A stretch of 64,000 nt of DNA, taken from Phoronis australis. Taxonomy: Eukaryota; Phoronida; Phoronidae. Shown piece by piece: positions 22,801-31,438 of the stretch (the stretch's first letter is position 1; every line of letters starts with the position of its first letter). The stretch lies in the NCBI GenBank assembly GCA_002633005.1, contig NMRA01000212.1, forward strand, positions 242,472 to 306,471. Direction: 5' to 3'. The position numbers were made by a program, and so were the translations under genes. The notes below the pieces were generated by a model that worked only from the letters and a program-made list of their open reading frames with translations, made no database searches and had not been told where the DNA came from.

Positions 22801-25800
22801 GTAGCTATGGCACAGACCTTTAAAGTGATACAGCATTTATTTGGTGCTACTTATCTTCTGTTAAAACAATGAAAACATAAAATTTCTCTTGTCGGCCATA
22901 TCGTGTCCTAAATTGGTGAGATTTTACCGTTTATTCAGCAATTGTGAAGTTGGAGTGTAGTACTAAATTTACGTCTCAATTAAGTCTTAAGTCACTTTTC
23001 ATGAAATCGACCCCTGGATGTCTCAAAATTGTGACTTAAATCCCCGGATGTCCTTCATAGTTTCCACATTTGACTTACACATGATGGTAGGCTTTGAAAA
23101 GTTGTGATGGCTATTGAAAGCTGGGTCATGCAGTTGTTTGGTGATTTAACAAAACTGAATCTAGCATGTCCATTCTAACTCAGGGTTGTAGCATAAATTA
23201 ATGGGAGAAAAACATAGTGTCTAATGCTTAAAGGCTGTTTCAAGAAATTTTCTCACCGGATTACTACTACTGTGTCATGCCTTGACATTCGGGCTTAGCT
23301 AGTCAGAATATATAAAGGGGTAGTAAAACAATGATCTTTGCAGCCAGGACTATAAACCCTTTGTTAAGCTGTGTTTAGTTATACAGACCAACTAAGTCAT
23401 TGTATGACTAACAGCAAGGTTCACAAGGAACTGATTTCACTGACCTTGCAGGTCAAATTCAAAAGGCCTATTGTGTGTGAATGACACCTGTATCCTCAAA
23501 ATTCTAAGCCACTTATGCGGACAATTTAAACCCTCTACAACCAAAATGCAAATGATGCATTGCAGTTGTTAAATGGCACTGTTAAGCTGCCAATAATAAG
23601 ATTTCTAAATATAATGAGGTGAATTTCATGAAACAGACCTCTTGCTTGTGCATGTTGAATTACATTTAATAATTTTCAATGATGTTTTCGATTCCCATAA
23701 GTGTAAATTAAGATAAACAATTTATTCCCAAAAATGAGCCCAAAGCTTAGCGTTCTGTTGTAAATGCTAATTTTTTGTCTATAGTTCATTAATTACTTTT
23801 CATTCAGAAATATACTGTATTTTTTTCATTTCAGCATATGGACAGCTTATCACATTTGGTTCAAACCAGTATGGCCAACTTGGGGTAGGAGACTTTAAGA
23901 AGAGAAATGGTATTAATTTGATTACGGGTATCCTGTCTGGAAGACGTGTTGAGAGAATAGGCTGCGGAGATGGTTTCACTGTTGTAGCAACATCAGGTAA
24001 AGACTTTTATCATTTTTCTAGTCTGTTTGTTTCAGAGATGGTCATCGGCACCCATGCCACAGGTGGTCCAATACATACCACTGAGTGCAGGGCTTGGAAT
24101 TTTCCGCGGAAACGCGGATTTCCGCTTTTTTCAAATGTTCTTTCCTCGTATTTTATTATATTTCCGCGTAAAAAGAATCGGATTTGATATAAAATTTCTG
24201 CGGCAAATGTCTTTCTTACCGCCGCGTTGCTGACGACTTTCACCTCGAAAAGCGGAAGTTGCTCTTCATGTTTCGGAGGAACGTAAATTGTCAACATTGC
24301 CGGGGCATCTGGGATAGCATGGTGGATTTCCTCAATGGCTGCTCGTGTGATTGTAGACCGCGGTGACAAATACTACGACTCTGTAGCCACAAAATGCTTG
24401 GAGGTGGGAGGGTGGGAGTGGCAGACAAGCTAAGACAGACGCAGACGCACGCTTCCGGAGGTGGTACCGTTTTGTTTTTTTTTATAGTCCTCTCGATTTA
24501 GGTCGGCAAAAGGTCCACACCGACTTTTTCAAGGCTGGCTGCGCATGTTTCGGGCCGTAAAAATTTCCGCGTTTTTTGCCATTGGTCATTCCAAGCCCTG
24601 TGAGTGGAACACTTACCACAAATTCAGAAACCTAATGAATCTTCTCACACACCACAAGAGCTGTTACCACGCACAAAGAACGAGTGTTTTGCACAATACA
24701 TGGTGTAAAACTTCTGTGATGAATGGTAAATTTGTCTGTGTATGGTACTTCCACTTCTGTGGTAAGTTTGTGTGGGGTACACTGTAGCTTTTTTAGAGAA
24801 TTCAAAGGGTTTCACTTGTGTGGAATGGTTCCTCTGTGGTAGGTGTTATGTGGCCCGTGACAAGGGATGGTATTTACATTAAATTTTGGATATTTTGTAT
24901 TGTTTTTGATTTCTTCTCTTGTGAGAATTTGAAACATCATATGTGATAAAATAATTTCAGAAAACGCTGAAAGATATCTTTAAATTTTGCCTGGATTTTT
25001 TCTGTTTTGAAAGAACTTTAAAGGCAATTGGCAACTACTTTTCAAGTTCAAAGTGACTTGGGCTTTACTTCCATTAACCTTCCTGAGATATATCCCCTTG
25101 TTTGCTCTTTTTCAGACAAGCACATTTATTCATGGGGCAATGGAGAAAATGGACGTCTTGGCTTTGTGGACCAAACAGGTGGTCCCAATGGTGTGTCTAC
25201 CGCACGCCCTCGACCTATATTTGGCGCTTTACACGATGTGTCTGATTTAAGTTGCTCTTTCTGGCACACACTGATAGTGGCTGGTAAGCAGTTGTCTTCA
25301 GTTGTCTTCAGTTCAAATGACCATGAAGGCATGTTTTGTGCTTGCTTTGATTACTTCAGAATTTTTAGATTGCATAATTAAGCGTTTCATTCTTTATCTG
25401 CAAGATTGGGAAAGAAATGAGGTTTAAAGTAGCTCACAGCAAAACATTGAAGGGGTCAATAGGGAACCTTGAACCTTTAGATGATGACACGCCATCTTGT
25501 TCACTCTTTTCCTGCACACTAGATGTTGTGCGCAGTGCTCTCCAAAAGCGTATGCTAAGTTGCAGGGGGCCCAGCAATGGCTGGACGATTCCTTGACTGT
25601 TGGAACCTCCTACAATCCTTGTTGAGGTCGGAAGCTTATGTCGTTACCACGGCATCTCAGCATTGATTTCATAGTCGTATCAAGATTGGGGAACTTGTTT
25701 TTATGCAGCAAAGTGTGACAGACTATAGAAGACATTTTCAGATGTGATTACTGAATTGTAAAAGAAGAAATTAATTTAAGGTCTTTGTGATTTCATTGGG

Positions 25801-28800
25801 GGTAATCCCAATGTTTGTTCATTTAGTGACCAAAATGTAATATGCGGACTCGACACATTGGAGCTTATCGCATCTTTTAGATTGCAGTCCTCATGTCTTG
25901 ATTGAATGATTTCAATAATTTTACAAGCAGAGGCTTAGCTAAACATCAACATCATTGATTGTGTGTACATTGTTCAGTTGTAGAATAAATCATAATTCAG
26001 TGACAATGTTATGTCTGTTAAAACGTTAAAATTTACTTGCAGAAAAAGTTTTGAGTCAAAAAACAATCTGCTCCCCAAGAAGTGGCAATTCTTTTACCAG
26101 CACAAGTAAGTAGTTTTTTCTATAATATTTTTTTAGTTTGTTAGTTTAATTATGATTTCTGAACTTATCGTAGCACTGTCCAATACTTATTGTAAAGTGA
26201 AAGAAAGGTTTAGATTAAATTAAATGAAAACTTCATATTAATTGACATTTACTTAATGCACAATGTAAACGATTGTTACCCTTTGGTAACACCAAGTATT
26301 GTTGTTGAATTTTTTAAAAAAATGGTTGGTCAATGTTTCAAAATGGTTGGTCAATGTTTCAAAATGGTTCTACTGAAATTTTCCATTTCCAATAGTTAAA
26401 TAGAAAACCAGAGATCTTGGAAATCTTTTTCATGTTCTCAATACTCGAGTATGAAAAGTCCCCTGTTGGAGTACTAACAGTAAACACATAAATGCTGTCA
26501 GACTGATAGTCATATTGCCTGATACCTAGTTAGAGCAGCCAGGTGGTCATTATTACATTGCCACAAAATATATTCATAGAATGAATGGACAGTTCCGTGT
26601 GCATAGTATCACTGGCAAATGTTGGGTGTGTTATTGACATGGTTTTTAATGCTATCCAAATTCATGGTATAGAGTAGTAGGGGTGTTGATGATATTTTGA
26701 CCAATGGCTCCTCTATTTATCAGATGAAAGTTCGTCAGAGGACGCATTCACTGATGCCAGCGAAATAGAGTATGGTGCCTCCGATGATCAAGACTCGGGT
26801 ATTGCTGGAAAATCAGTGTTTGGCCAGAGTTCAGTACCAGATTGGCTGAAAGCGGTAACATTAAAAATTACATCTCTCTGAGTAGAGTTCTTTTGCGGCG
26901 GTCACGTGTTCATGCAGCTTGAAGAGTAGTTTGTATTTTTCATGTTTGACTGCTTCCTCACTGTTGCTGTCCACATCAACAAACACTTCAATTTAAAGAT
27001 ATGTTGGTACATAATATTAATGTGACAAAAGTTTATTAAAAAAAGGAACTAGCACTTTGGGTCATTTGGTTGATAAACAATCCTCTTACACTTTGAAACT
27101 TGTATAAGTCATACATGTCTTATGGTTAAGTTTTTACATGAAGCAACAGCATAATTCAATAACTGCCATTGTTGTGACATGTGGTTTCCTTTGATGTTGT
27201 CAAACATGCATCTTCTGGCATGGGCCCACATTATAATGCTGGCGATGGTACTATACTATCGTGGTGAATGTATTTTATGTCAGGTGTTGTGTTTAAGGAG
27301 CTGGAAGATGCTGAGATAATCCCGGTCAATAAGAGTACAGAGAAGGACGAGTGTCTTGAGATCCAACCTCCACCACTATCAGTATGTGTTGTTCATATAA
27401 TTGCATTATTCATTGCTGTTTTAAGAGACATAAAGGCTTGACACTAAAAACTATGATGAGCCCTACCTCCAAACTGTTGTTTCACATGAGACAACTCCTA
27501 CGCTAACATTTGGGGTTTTGTTACCCTAAAGCCCAAGCGAGCTTAAGCCAGACTGTGACTAACCCATCCTATCGATTCACAAATTAATGTTCGTGGCTTA
27601 GCCATGATGCTGAAGAAAACCTATTTGATAATTTTTCTTATAACGCACCGATTTTAAAAATTCAAAGATGGCTACTATTTACTTTTCAATTTTAAAGACT
27701 CATGTTTTTGGTCATTTGCCTAGTTACCTATTGTTCGTTTTTTACTTTGAAACTCGTAGGAGAAACAGGCATGTTGGTTTACGACTGCACTTTCAGCCAG
27801 GCCCATGAATTATGACTAGCTCACAAATCAATCCGTGATGGTGCCATCAAGCCTTTGATGTGCCAAGGACTTTGCTGGATACTCTGGGGTAAACAGTGCA
27901 CGCTTTCTCGACCACTTGCATGCAAATCATGTTAGCATAAGATTTATCAAATGAAATACAAATAAAATCTGTGTGCACTTCCTGCAAACTGTTTCTCATG
28001 AGCCTCAGAAGATTCATCTTTCCCTTGATCACACGAAATTATTCTCGGGTGGTGAAATAATGACGGAAGTTCCGGAAGAAACATAGAACTCGAAATTCCA
28101 CGGACTTCCCAGTTTTTAACGGACACTCCCAAGGCGTTAAAAGTTGCAACTATTAAAGGTTATCTTACTGATGTTAAATAGGACAGTTCTTACTTTCAGC
28201 AACAAAGTCTGGAGGAGAAAGAGGAGTGTGAAGATGATTACGTTCAGTCGCTGAAGGACAGAATTGAAGAACTTGAAAATGAGAACAGTAAAGTACGTCA
28301 CTACATCTCTCTAGTCATCTTGTACAGAATTGAGAGTATTATTTACAAAACTTTAGTGTATCGGTATATATTCAATAATGTTGTATTAGGTCACATGATG
28401 TGACCAACAGGTGGTGTGTGGACCAGACTTATTTCCACAGGTGTGAAATATTTATCAGAAGTTTTTGGAATTTTTTTATAATTTACATGACGTCTCGATT
28501 GAGATGAAAACTTTGTTCACTGATCAAGTTCATGTTAATCAGGGTGGCGTAATCCTTTGACCAAACTCTTTAAAACTCTAGCCACAGACCAAATCATGTT
28601 TTTCTATTACTTTTAACAAACCAACTGCAAATTGTGAAACACCATAAAATCTCGCCAATGTACGACACAATACGGCAGACAAGTGAAATTCTACTTTTTA
28701 TTTTTCTCATTTTTAATTTCTATATTATAGCTGCTATCAGATAAAGAAATTATGGGCATTTGTAATGAAGTTCGAAGCTTTTGAAAATTGAAAAAAATCC

Positions 28801-29347
28801 AATTTTTTTTCCGAAATTCGTGAGGTTTTACCCCATTACAGAAAATGAGTTGAGAGTACATTACTTTTCTTGCTCCTAAGAGTTGTATCCTTTCCATCAA
28901 TTGTTTCAACGTGTGGTAAAAATGTGGTAAGTCTGTCCAACAGCCTTCGTTGCCACGACACTATCGGTTTTAGGAAGGTCTGCGTGACAACCTGCAATTG
29001 TATTAATTGGTTAAATTTTAGAAGAGCTGGTCAGAAATATTATTGTATGGAGACTTTTTTACAATTTTGTTTACTTAATGCTCTCTATGTATTCCATGGA
29101 GGTAAAATTTGTAAAAGTAGAGGCTGTTTTGATAGTTTTAACAGAAGCAAAATAAAGATTTGTTAATTAGGCACAAGAAAAAACAGATTTCCTTAATTTT
29201 TCTCAGACAAGTACAACTCACAACATTTCTCGTCTACATATACGTGGCATGTGTATCTACTTACAGTTGAGAAGTGTGGTTGATGAACAAGCAAAAAGAA
29301 TAGAAGAACTGGAAGAGTTGAATTCACCATCTGGTCTATCTGCCTGA
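7837..29347 (+). CDS. NEK9: NEK9 (NERCC1) serine/threonine kinase with RCC1 propeller, complete
   Basis: NEK9 is a mitotic kinase that binds and activates NEK6/NEK7 for spindle and centrosome function (family knowledge). Exons: 7837-7962, 8875-9052, 10332-10461, 11227-11332, 12180-12229, 13182-13263, 13903-14072, 14543-14657, 14810-14884, 17153-17215, 18288-18432, 19052-19252, 19760-19971, 21028-21136, 23835-23996, 25116-25283, 26043-26105, 26724-26854, 27298-27381, 28200-28292, 29267-29347. All junctions are GT-AG, phases agree, and the sum is 2544 nt (847 aa plus TGA). Human NEK9 is 979 aa; the shortfall is in the N-terminal tail, the linker and the C-terminus. Order: Ser-rich head, kinase about 20-275, linker, RCC1 repeats about 320-700, acidic segment, coiled coil about 793-835. 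Conserved runs include [38 protein letters not shown] and RPIFG.LH.V.DLSC, identical or nearly so to vertebrate NEK9. Introns are large and carry many repeats. Confidence 0.96.
10545..10643 (+). repeat. Partial copy of the GTAAAATCTCACC palindromic element
   Basis: In NEK9 intron 3. It carries TTTGGTGCTACTTAT and ends GGTGACATTTTAC, as in the right half of the full copy at 22681-22927. Its left half is not recognisable. Confidence 0.5.
11791..12008. repeat. Tandem repeat, three units of about 69 bp
   Basis: In NEK9 intron 4. Units begin near 11791, 11860 and 11929, each with a GTTCT.AGACTG core followed by GCRTAG.ATGA and ACCAATAATGAA. A fourth start (CAGTTCTT) at about 11999 is truncated. 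Confidence 0.7.
12360..12461. mobile_element. 102-bp palindromic MITE flanked by TA
   Basis: In NEK9 intron 5. The ends are inverted repeats of 22 bases sharing TCGTCCGGGTTACCGC, with TA on each outer side (12358-12359 and 12462-12463). Its GC content is far above the intron around it. TA target duplications are typical of Tc1/mariner-derived MITEs; the class is inferred from the TA alone. Confidence 0.65.
12470..12745 (+). repeat. Dispersed repeat family A, copy 1
   Basis: In NEK9 intron 5, directly after the TA-flanked palindrome. It shares order and sequence with 40565-40895 (same strand) and 46810-47115 (opposite strand): TATSTCAGAAATGG, CCACTTTTGCA.GAGG.GCTATCAA, TTTTTGAGATTT and GTACC.TTTTTTGCTA. 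No coding potential seen. Confidence 0.6.
13351..13438 (+). repeat. Half copy of the GCAGACAG MITE
   Basis: In NEK9 intron 6. GAGCTGTCTGCCTCAAG, GAGCTGACAG.TCATGTCAAGG and ATGAACTAG occur in the same order as at 30404-30482, so it is a partial copy of the inverted-repeat element there. Confidence 0.55.
13551..13675. repeat. Perfect-to-near-perfect 63-bp tandem duplication
   Basis: CTAAAACGATCATATGAGAT opens both copies (13551 and 13614), and the copies differ by one base deletion. A recent event inside NEK9 intron 6. Confidence 0.9.
17489..17634. mobile_element. Long hairpin element with ~53-bp arms
   Basis: In NEK9 intron 10. The left arm 17489-17541 (AGTAAAAACGAGAGAAGTTA...) pairs with the right arm 17582-17634 with only a few mismatches. 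The 40-base loop includes GGGCCTGAGCTGCAGGCTCG, itself close to palindromic. The form suggests a fold-back MITE. I see no clear target duplication. Confidence 0.7.
18037..18195. mobile_element. Inverted-repeat element with TTAGGCCCA ends
   Basis: In NEK9 intron 10, ending about 90 bases before exon 11. The left end CTATTAGGCCCATGGGC and right end GCCCTTGGGCCTAATGTAG are imperfect inverted repeats of about 25-30 bp, enclosing about 90 bases. The class is not determined. Confidence 0.5.
20378..20940. repeat. Polypyrimidine (CT) tract containing a scaffold gap
   Basis: CTCTCCCTCCCCCTTCCCC runs into 495 Ns (20419-20913), and TCCCTCTTTCCTC with CCCTCCCTCCCT follows. The tract lies in NEK9 intron 13. 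Exons 13 and 14 join correctly across it, so no coding sequence need be missing. Confidence 0.85.
22239..22320. repeat. 13-bp microsatellite, about six units
   Basis: TGTTTTCAAATCC is repeated head to tail in NEK9 intron 14; the last full unit has one change and a partial unit follows. Confidence 0.95.
22681..22927. mobile_element. 247-bp palindromic MITE, reference copy
   Basis: In NEK9 intron 14. The ends are exact 18-bp inverted repeats, GTAAAATCTCACCAATTT at 22681-22698 and its complement at 22910-22927. Related copies lie at 28643-28831, 59754-59992 and, as a half, 10545-10643. Confidence 0.75.
24088..24600. mobile_element. 513-bp hAT-like non-autonomous transposon
   Basis: In NEK9 intron 15. 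The element begins CAGGGCTTGGAAT and ends with its exact complement, flanked by direct TGAGTG repeats (24082-24087 and 24601-24606). Several TTTCCGCG-type motifs lie just inside both ends, like the subterminal repeats of hAT elements. The CAGGG start fits hAT, although hAT usually makes 8-bp target duplications. A minus-strand open frame covers its left half; no transposase is recognisable. Confidence 0.75.
28380..28470. repeat. SINE body-like fragment
   Basis: In NEK9 intron 20. TTAGGTCACATGATGTGACC, a near-palindrome, continues AACAGGTGGTGTG and GACCAGACTTA. The same order is found, reversed, beside the tRNA-like head at 35968-36052. Confidence 0.5.
28643..28831. repeat. Diverged copy of the GTAAAATCTCACC palindromic element
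   Basis: In NEK9 intron 20. It starts ATAAAATCTCGCCAATG, continues ACGGCAGACAAGTGAAATTCTA and ends CGTGAGGTTTTAC. It matches the 59754 copy best at the left end. Confidence 0.6.
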
Positions 29348-29884
29348 CAATCGGTGAATAACCATGTATGACGGACAGCTGTTGGTAAAGCATCATACTA
29401 TGCTTGTTCCAGCAGTTGTAGCGGACACATGTGCACATTGTAATAACCGGCTGCGCTTTGAAGTCAGTTGACCGTAATAAATATGTTGCCTGAGACAGAT
29501 GTCAGCAATTTCCTATTAATGGCGCTGAAAATCTCATCCTTAGTGGTGCATAGTAAGGCTGCAGTGATTGAAGAGGAGGACTCTGAATTATTTAGCTGAG
29601 GAGACGAGTCCCCAAAAGTTTCTCAGCGGCTGCCTGTAATGAGACATTCTGTCATCATGGATATCCAGTCACCACAGAACCTGCATCACCATGGACATTG
29701 CAAGGAATTCAAATGGCTTTACACATTATATGGCTGTGATACAGGAACTGTGATATGAATCTGATGGTTGTGTCGAAGTCTTAGAAAATGCACAATATGT
29801 GTGGAAAATGCCATTTTTATGTTTTTAAGTAAATGTCTTTAGTTTTATAAAAAATTTATGATTTATAGTTTTGAATTTCTTGGC

Positions 29885-29890
29885 AATAAA
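29885..29890 (+). terminator. NEK9: Likely poly(A) signal of NEK9
   Basis: AATAAA, 538 bases after the stop codon, in an AT-rich 3' region with T/G-rich sequence following. An earlier AATAAA at 29476-29481 could give a short 3' UTR. Confidence 0.55.
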
Positions 29891-29899
29891 CTTGACCAT

Positions 29900-30788
29900 G
29901 TTGCTCATCTGTCTAGAATTTTGTTTGTTCATTTCCTGGTTCTGTTAATTGTTGTATTCATTGTTGCATCTGACTGATTTTAATATTTGACTCCTAAGGC
30001 CCAATCTATCAAAGATAGAACTCTCCCGTGGTAGGATTCGAGTTGCACCTGTGACTGTGTTTAAGCAACACATTGCAATTAACCTTACATGTGACTGAGC
30101 TTCATATTCACATGTAGCTACATCTTCAAAAATCTGTTAACGAACTGTGCACCAGTCAAAACCCAGAGATATGAAATTGCATCAATAATGGTCAGGGAAT
30201 TTTCCATGTTTACAGGGGGGGAAATAGTTTAATGACCTCACCTTTCCATCATGCCAAAGGGACAGTAAAGCCTAACATGGGCAAAAATTTTTGCTGCTAG
30301 TGATCTAGTCAAGCAAATACTAACGGGAGTATGCCTTATGTCGAGCCAAGTGCTATCATCACTCTAATAGGTGTGTATTAAGCCTACCGCAGACAGAGAG
30401 CAATGAGCTGAGCTGTCTGCCTCAAGAGTATGATATCCGAGTTGACAGCTCATGTCAAGGTGAGCAATTGCATGAACTAGTGGCTAGGTCATTCAATCAT
30501 CGTTATTTTCACTCCTTGACATTTTAGCTCTCGGCTCGGCTATCACTTTCTCGAGGCAGACACCTCAGCTCGTAAAATCCTGTCTGCACTGGGTGAAAAA
30601 AGGTAACTAGCCACTCAGAACTTCAAACTGTTTGGTGATCAAGTATATATAATTCTTCCCCAAATAATTCCAACACCAAAAAAAACAGAGATGAGGACAT
30701 GTCAGCGGACCCACAATCACTGTCCATTGTGTCTAGAAAGGTGACAACTGGTCACCTCGAAAGAAAAGCGAATCATCAATAATCCATT
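29900..30788. other. Intergenic, tail-to-tail between NEK9 and PSME4
   Basis: No gene seen. It contains the inverted-repeat element at 30383-30593. With the two 3' UTRs, the stop codons of the convergent genes are about 2 kb apart. Confidence 0.6.
30383..30593. mobile_element. Inverted-repeat MITE with GCAGACAG ends
   Basis: The arms 30389-30427 and 30549-30587 are inverted repeats: GCAGACAG, an 8-base spacer, then GAGCTGAG.TGTCTGCCTC in both. Flanks CCTACC and GGGTG may extend the arms. A half copy lies at 13351-13438. Confidence 0.65.
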
Positions 30789-30794
30789 TTTATT
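30789..30794 (-). terminator. PSME4: Candidate poly(A) signal of PSME4
   Basis: AATAAA on the minus strand, about 510 bases after the stop codon. Another AATAAA at 31228-31223, about 75 bases after the stop, would give a short 3' UTR. The sequence does not decide between them. Confidence 0.4.
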
Positions 30795-31303
30795 ATAATG
30801 ATAAACATCATTTTCAGCACCATTAAAGCAATAAACCCCCTTTGGTGCAGCAAATTTGCATAACGATCAAAACTGTATACAGACTTAAAACTAAGGAAAA
30901 CAACCAACAAGTTAAGCTTAATATACATATTTAAATATCTAAACCACTCTTTCAAGCAAAAGGAGCTTGGGGAAGATTGCTCAACAAGATTTCAATCAAG
31001 CATGCCACAATGAACAAACTTCTCCAGTAACTCTCCATTGATTACACTACATGCATAAAAAAGACAAAAATTTTAGTACGTCCCAGACAAACAAAACCCA
31101 AACCTAATCTATTAGGTCCACTTCAAAATTTTAGATCCTTCTAAAATCATAATACAAACAACAGGATTTATGGTCACAGTTAAAATTGACTTATCGTGAA
31201 TTTTTGCTTTTGTTATCAAATATTTATTAATAAATCCCCTTGGATAAAAGAGAATGGAGTTCCACTAACAACAATTTCAAAACAAGACAACAGGTGTCAG
31301 TAA

Positions 31304-31438
31304 TTAGGCATAGTAACTGGGTGAGACTAAGACATCAGTTAGCACCACTAGTTGGTCATCGGTAAACTTGTGTTTGTGATCATGCCAGTTGTCATGGTGG
31401 GTTCTTCGAAAGTTGGAGAGAGACTTCTTTACAGTCAT
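31304..31438 (-). other. PSME4: PSME4 last exon with YYA C-terminus
   Basis: Encodes [17 protein letters not shown] and ends VSPSYYA before TAA. The C-terminal Tyr-Tyr-Ala is the conserved tail of PA200/Blm10 that docks into a pocket between 20S alpha subunits and helps open the gate (family knowledge). The N-terminal part of this exon is nearly identical to human PSME4. Confidence 0.95.

Larger units (their letters stand above)
14810..25283 (+). other. NEK9: NEK9 RCC1 beta-propeller (exons 9-16)
   Basis: Seven RCC1-type blades are marked by Tyr/Phe-Trp/Phe-Gly-x-G or related strands: [66 protein letters not shown] and [13 protein letters not shown]. Each is followed by a segment of the SCG.(D/N)(F/H) type ([33 protein letters not shown]). 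In human NEK9 this domain restrains the kinase until phosphorylation releases it (family knowledge). Blade boundaries do not coincide with every exon edge. Confidence 0.93.
26043..29347 (+). other. NEK9: NEK9 C-terminal tail: Ser/acidic linker and coiled coil (exons 17-21)
   Basis: Exons 17-18 encode a Ser-rich then acidic stretch, ending VPDWLKA; exon 19 ([10 protein letters not shown]) aligns with the WLRKELENAEFIP block of human NEK9. Exons 20-21 are rich in Glu, Lys, Arg and Leu in heptad-like spacing ([21 protein letters not shown]), the position of the dimerising and NEK6-binding coiled coil. The tail ends soon after, with no KGTQT-like dynein light chain motif. The open frames and phases are clear; the exon 19 acceptor is the least certain boundary. 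Confidence 0.85.
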
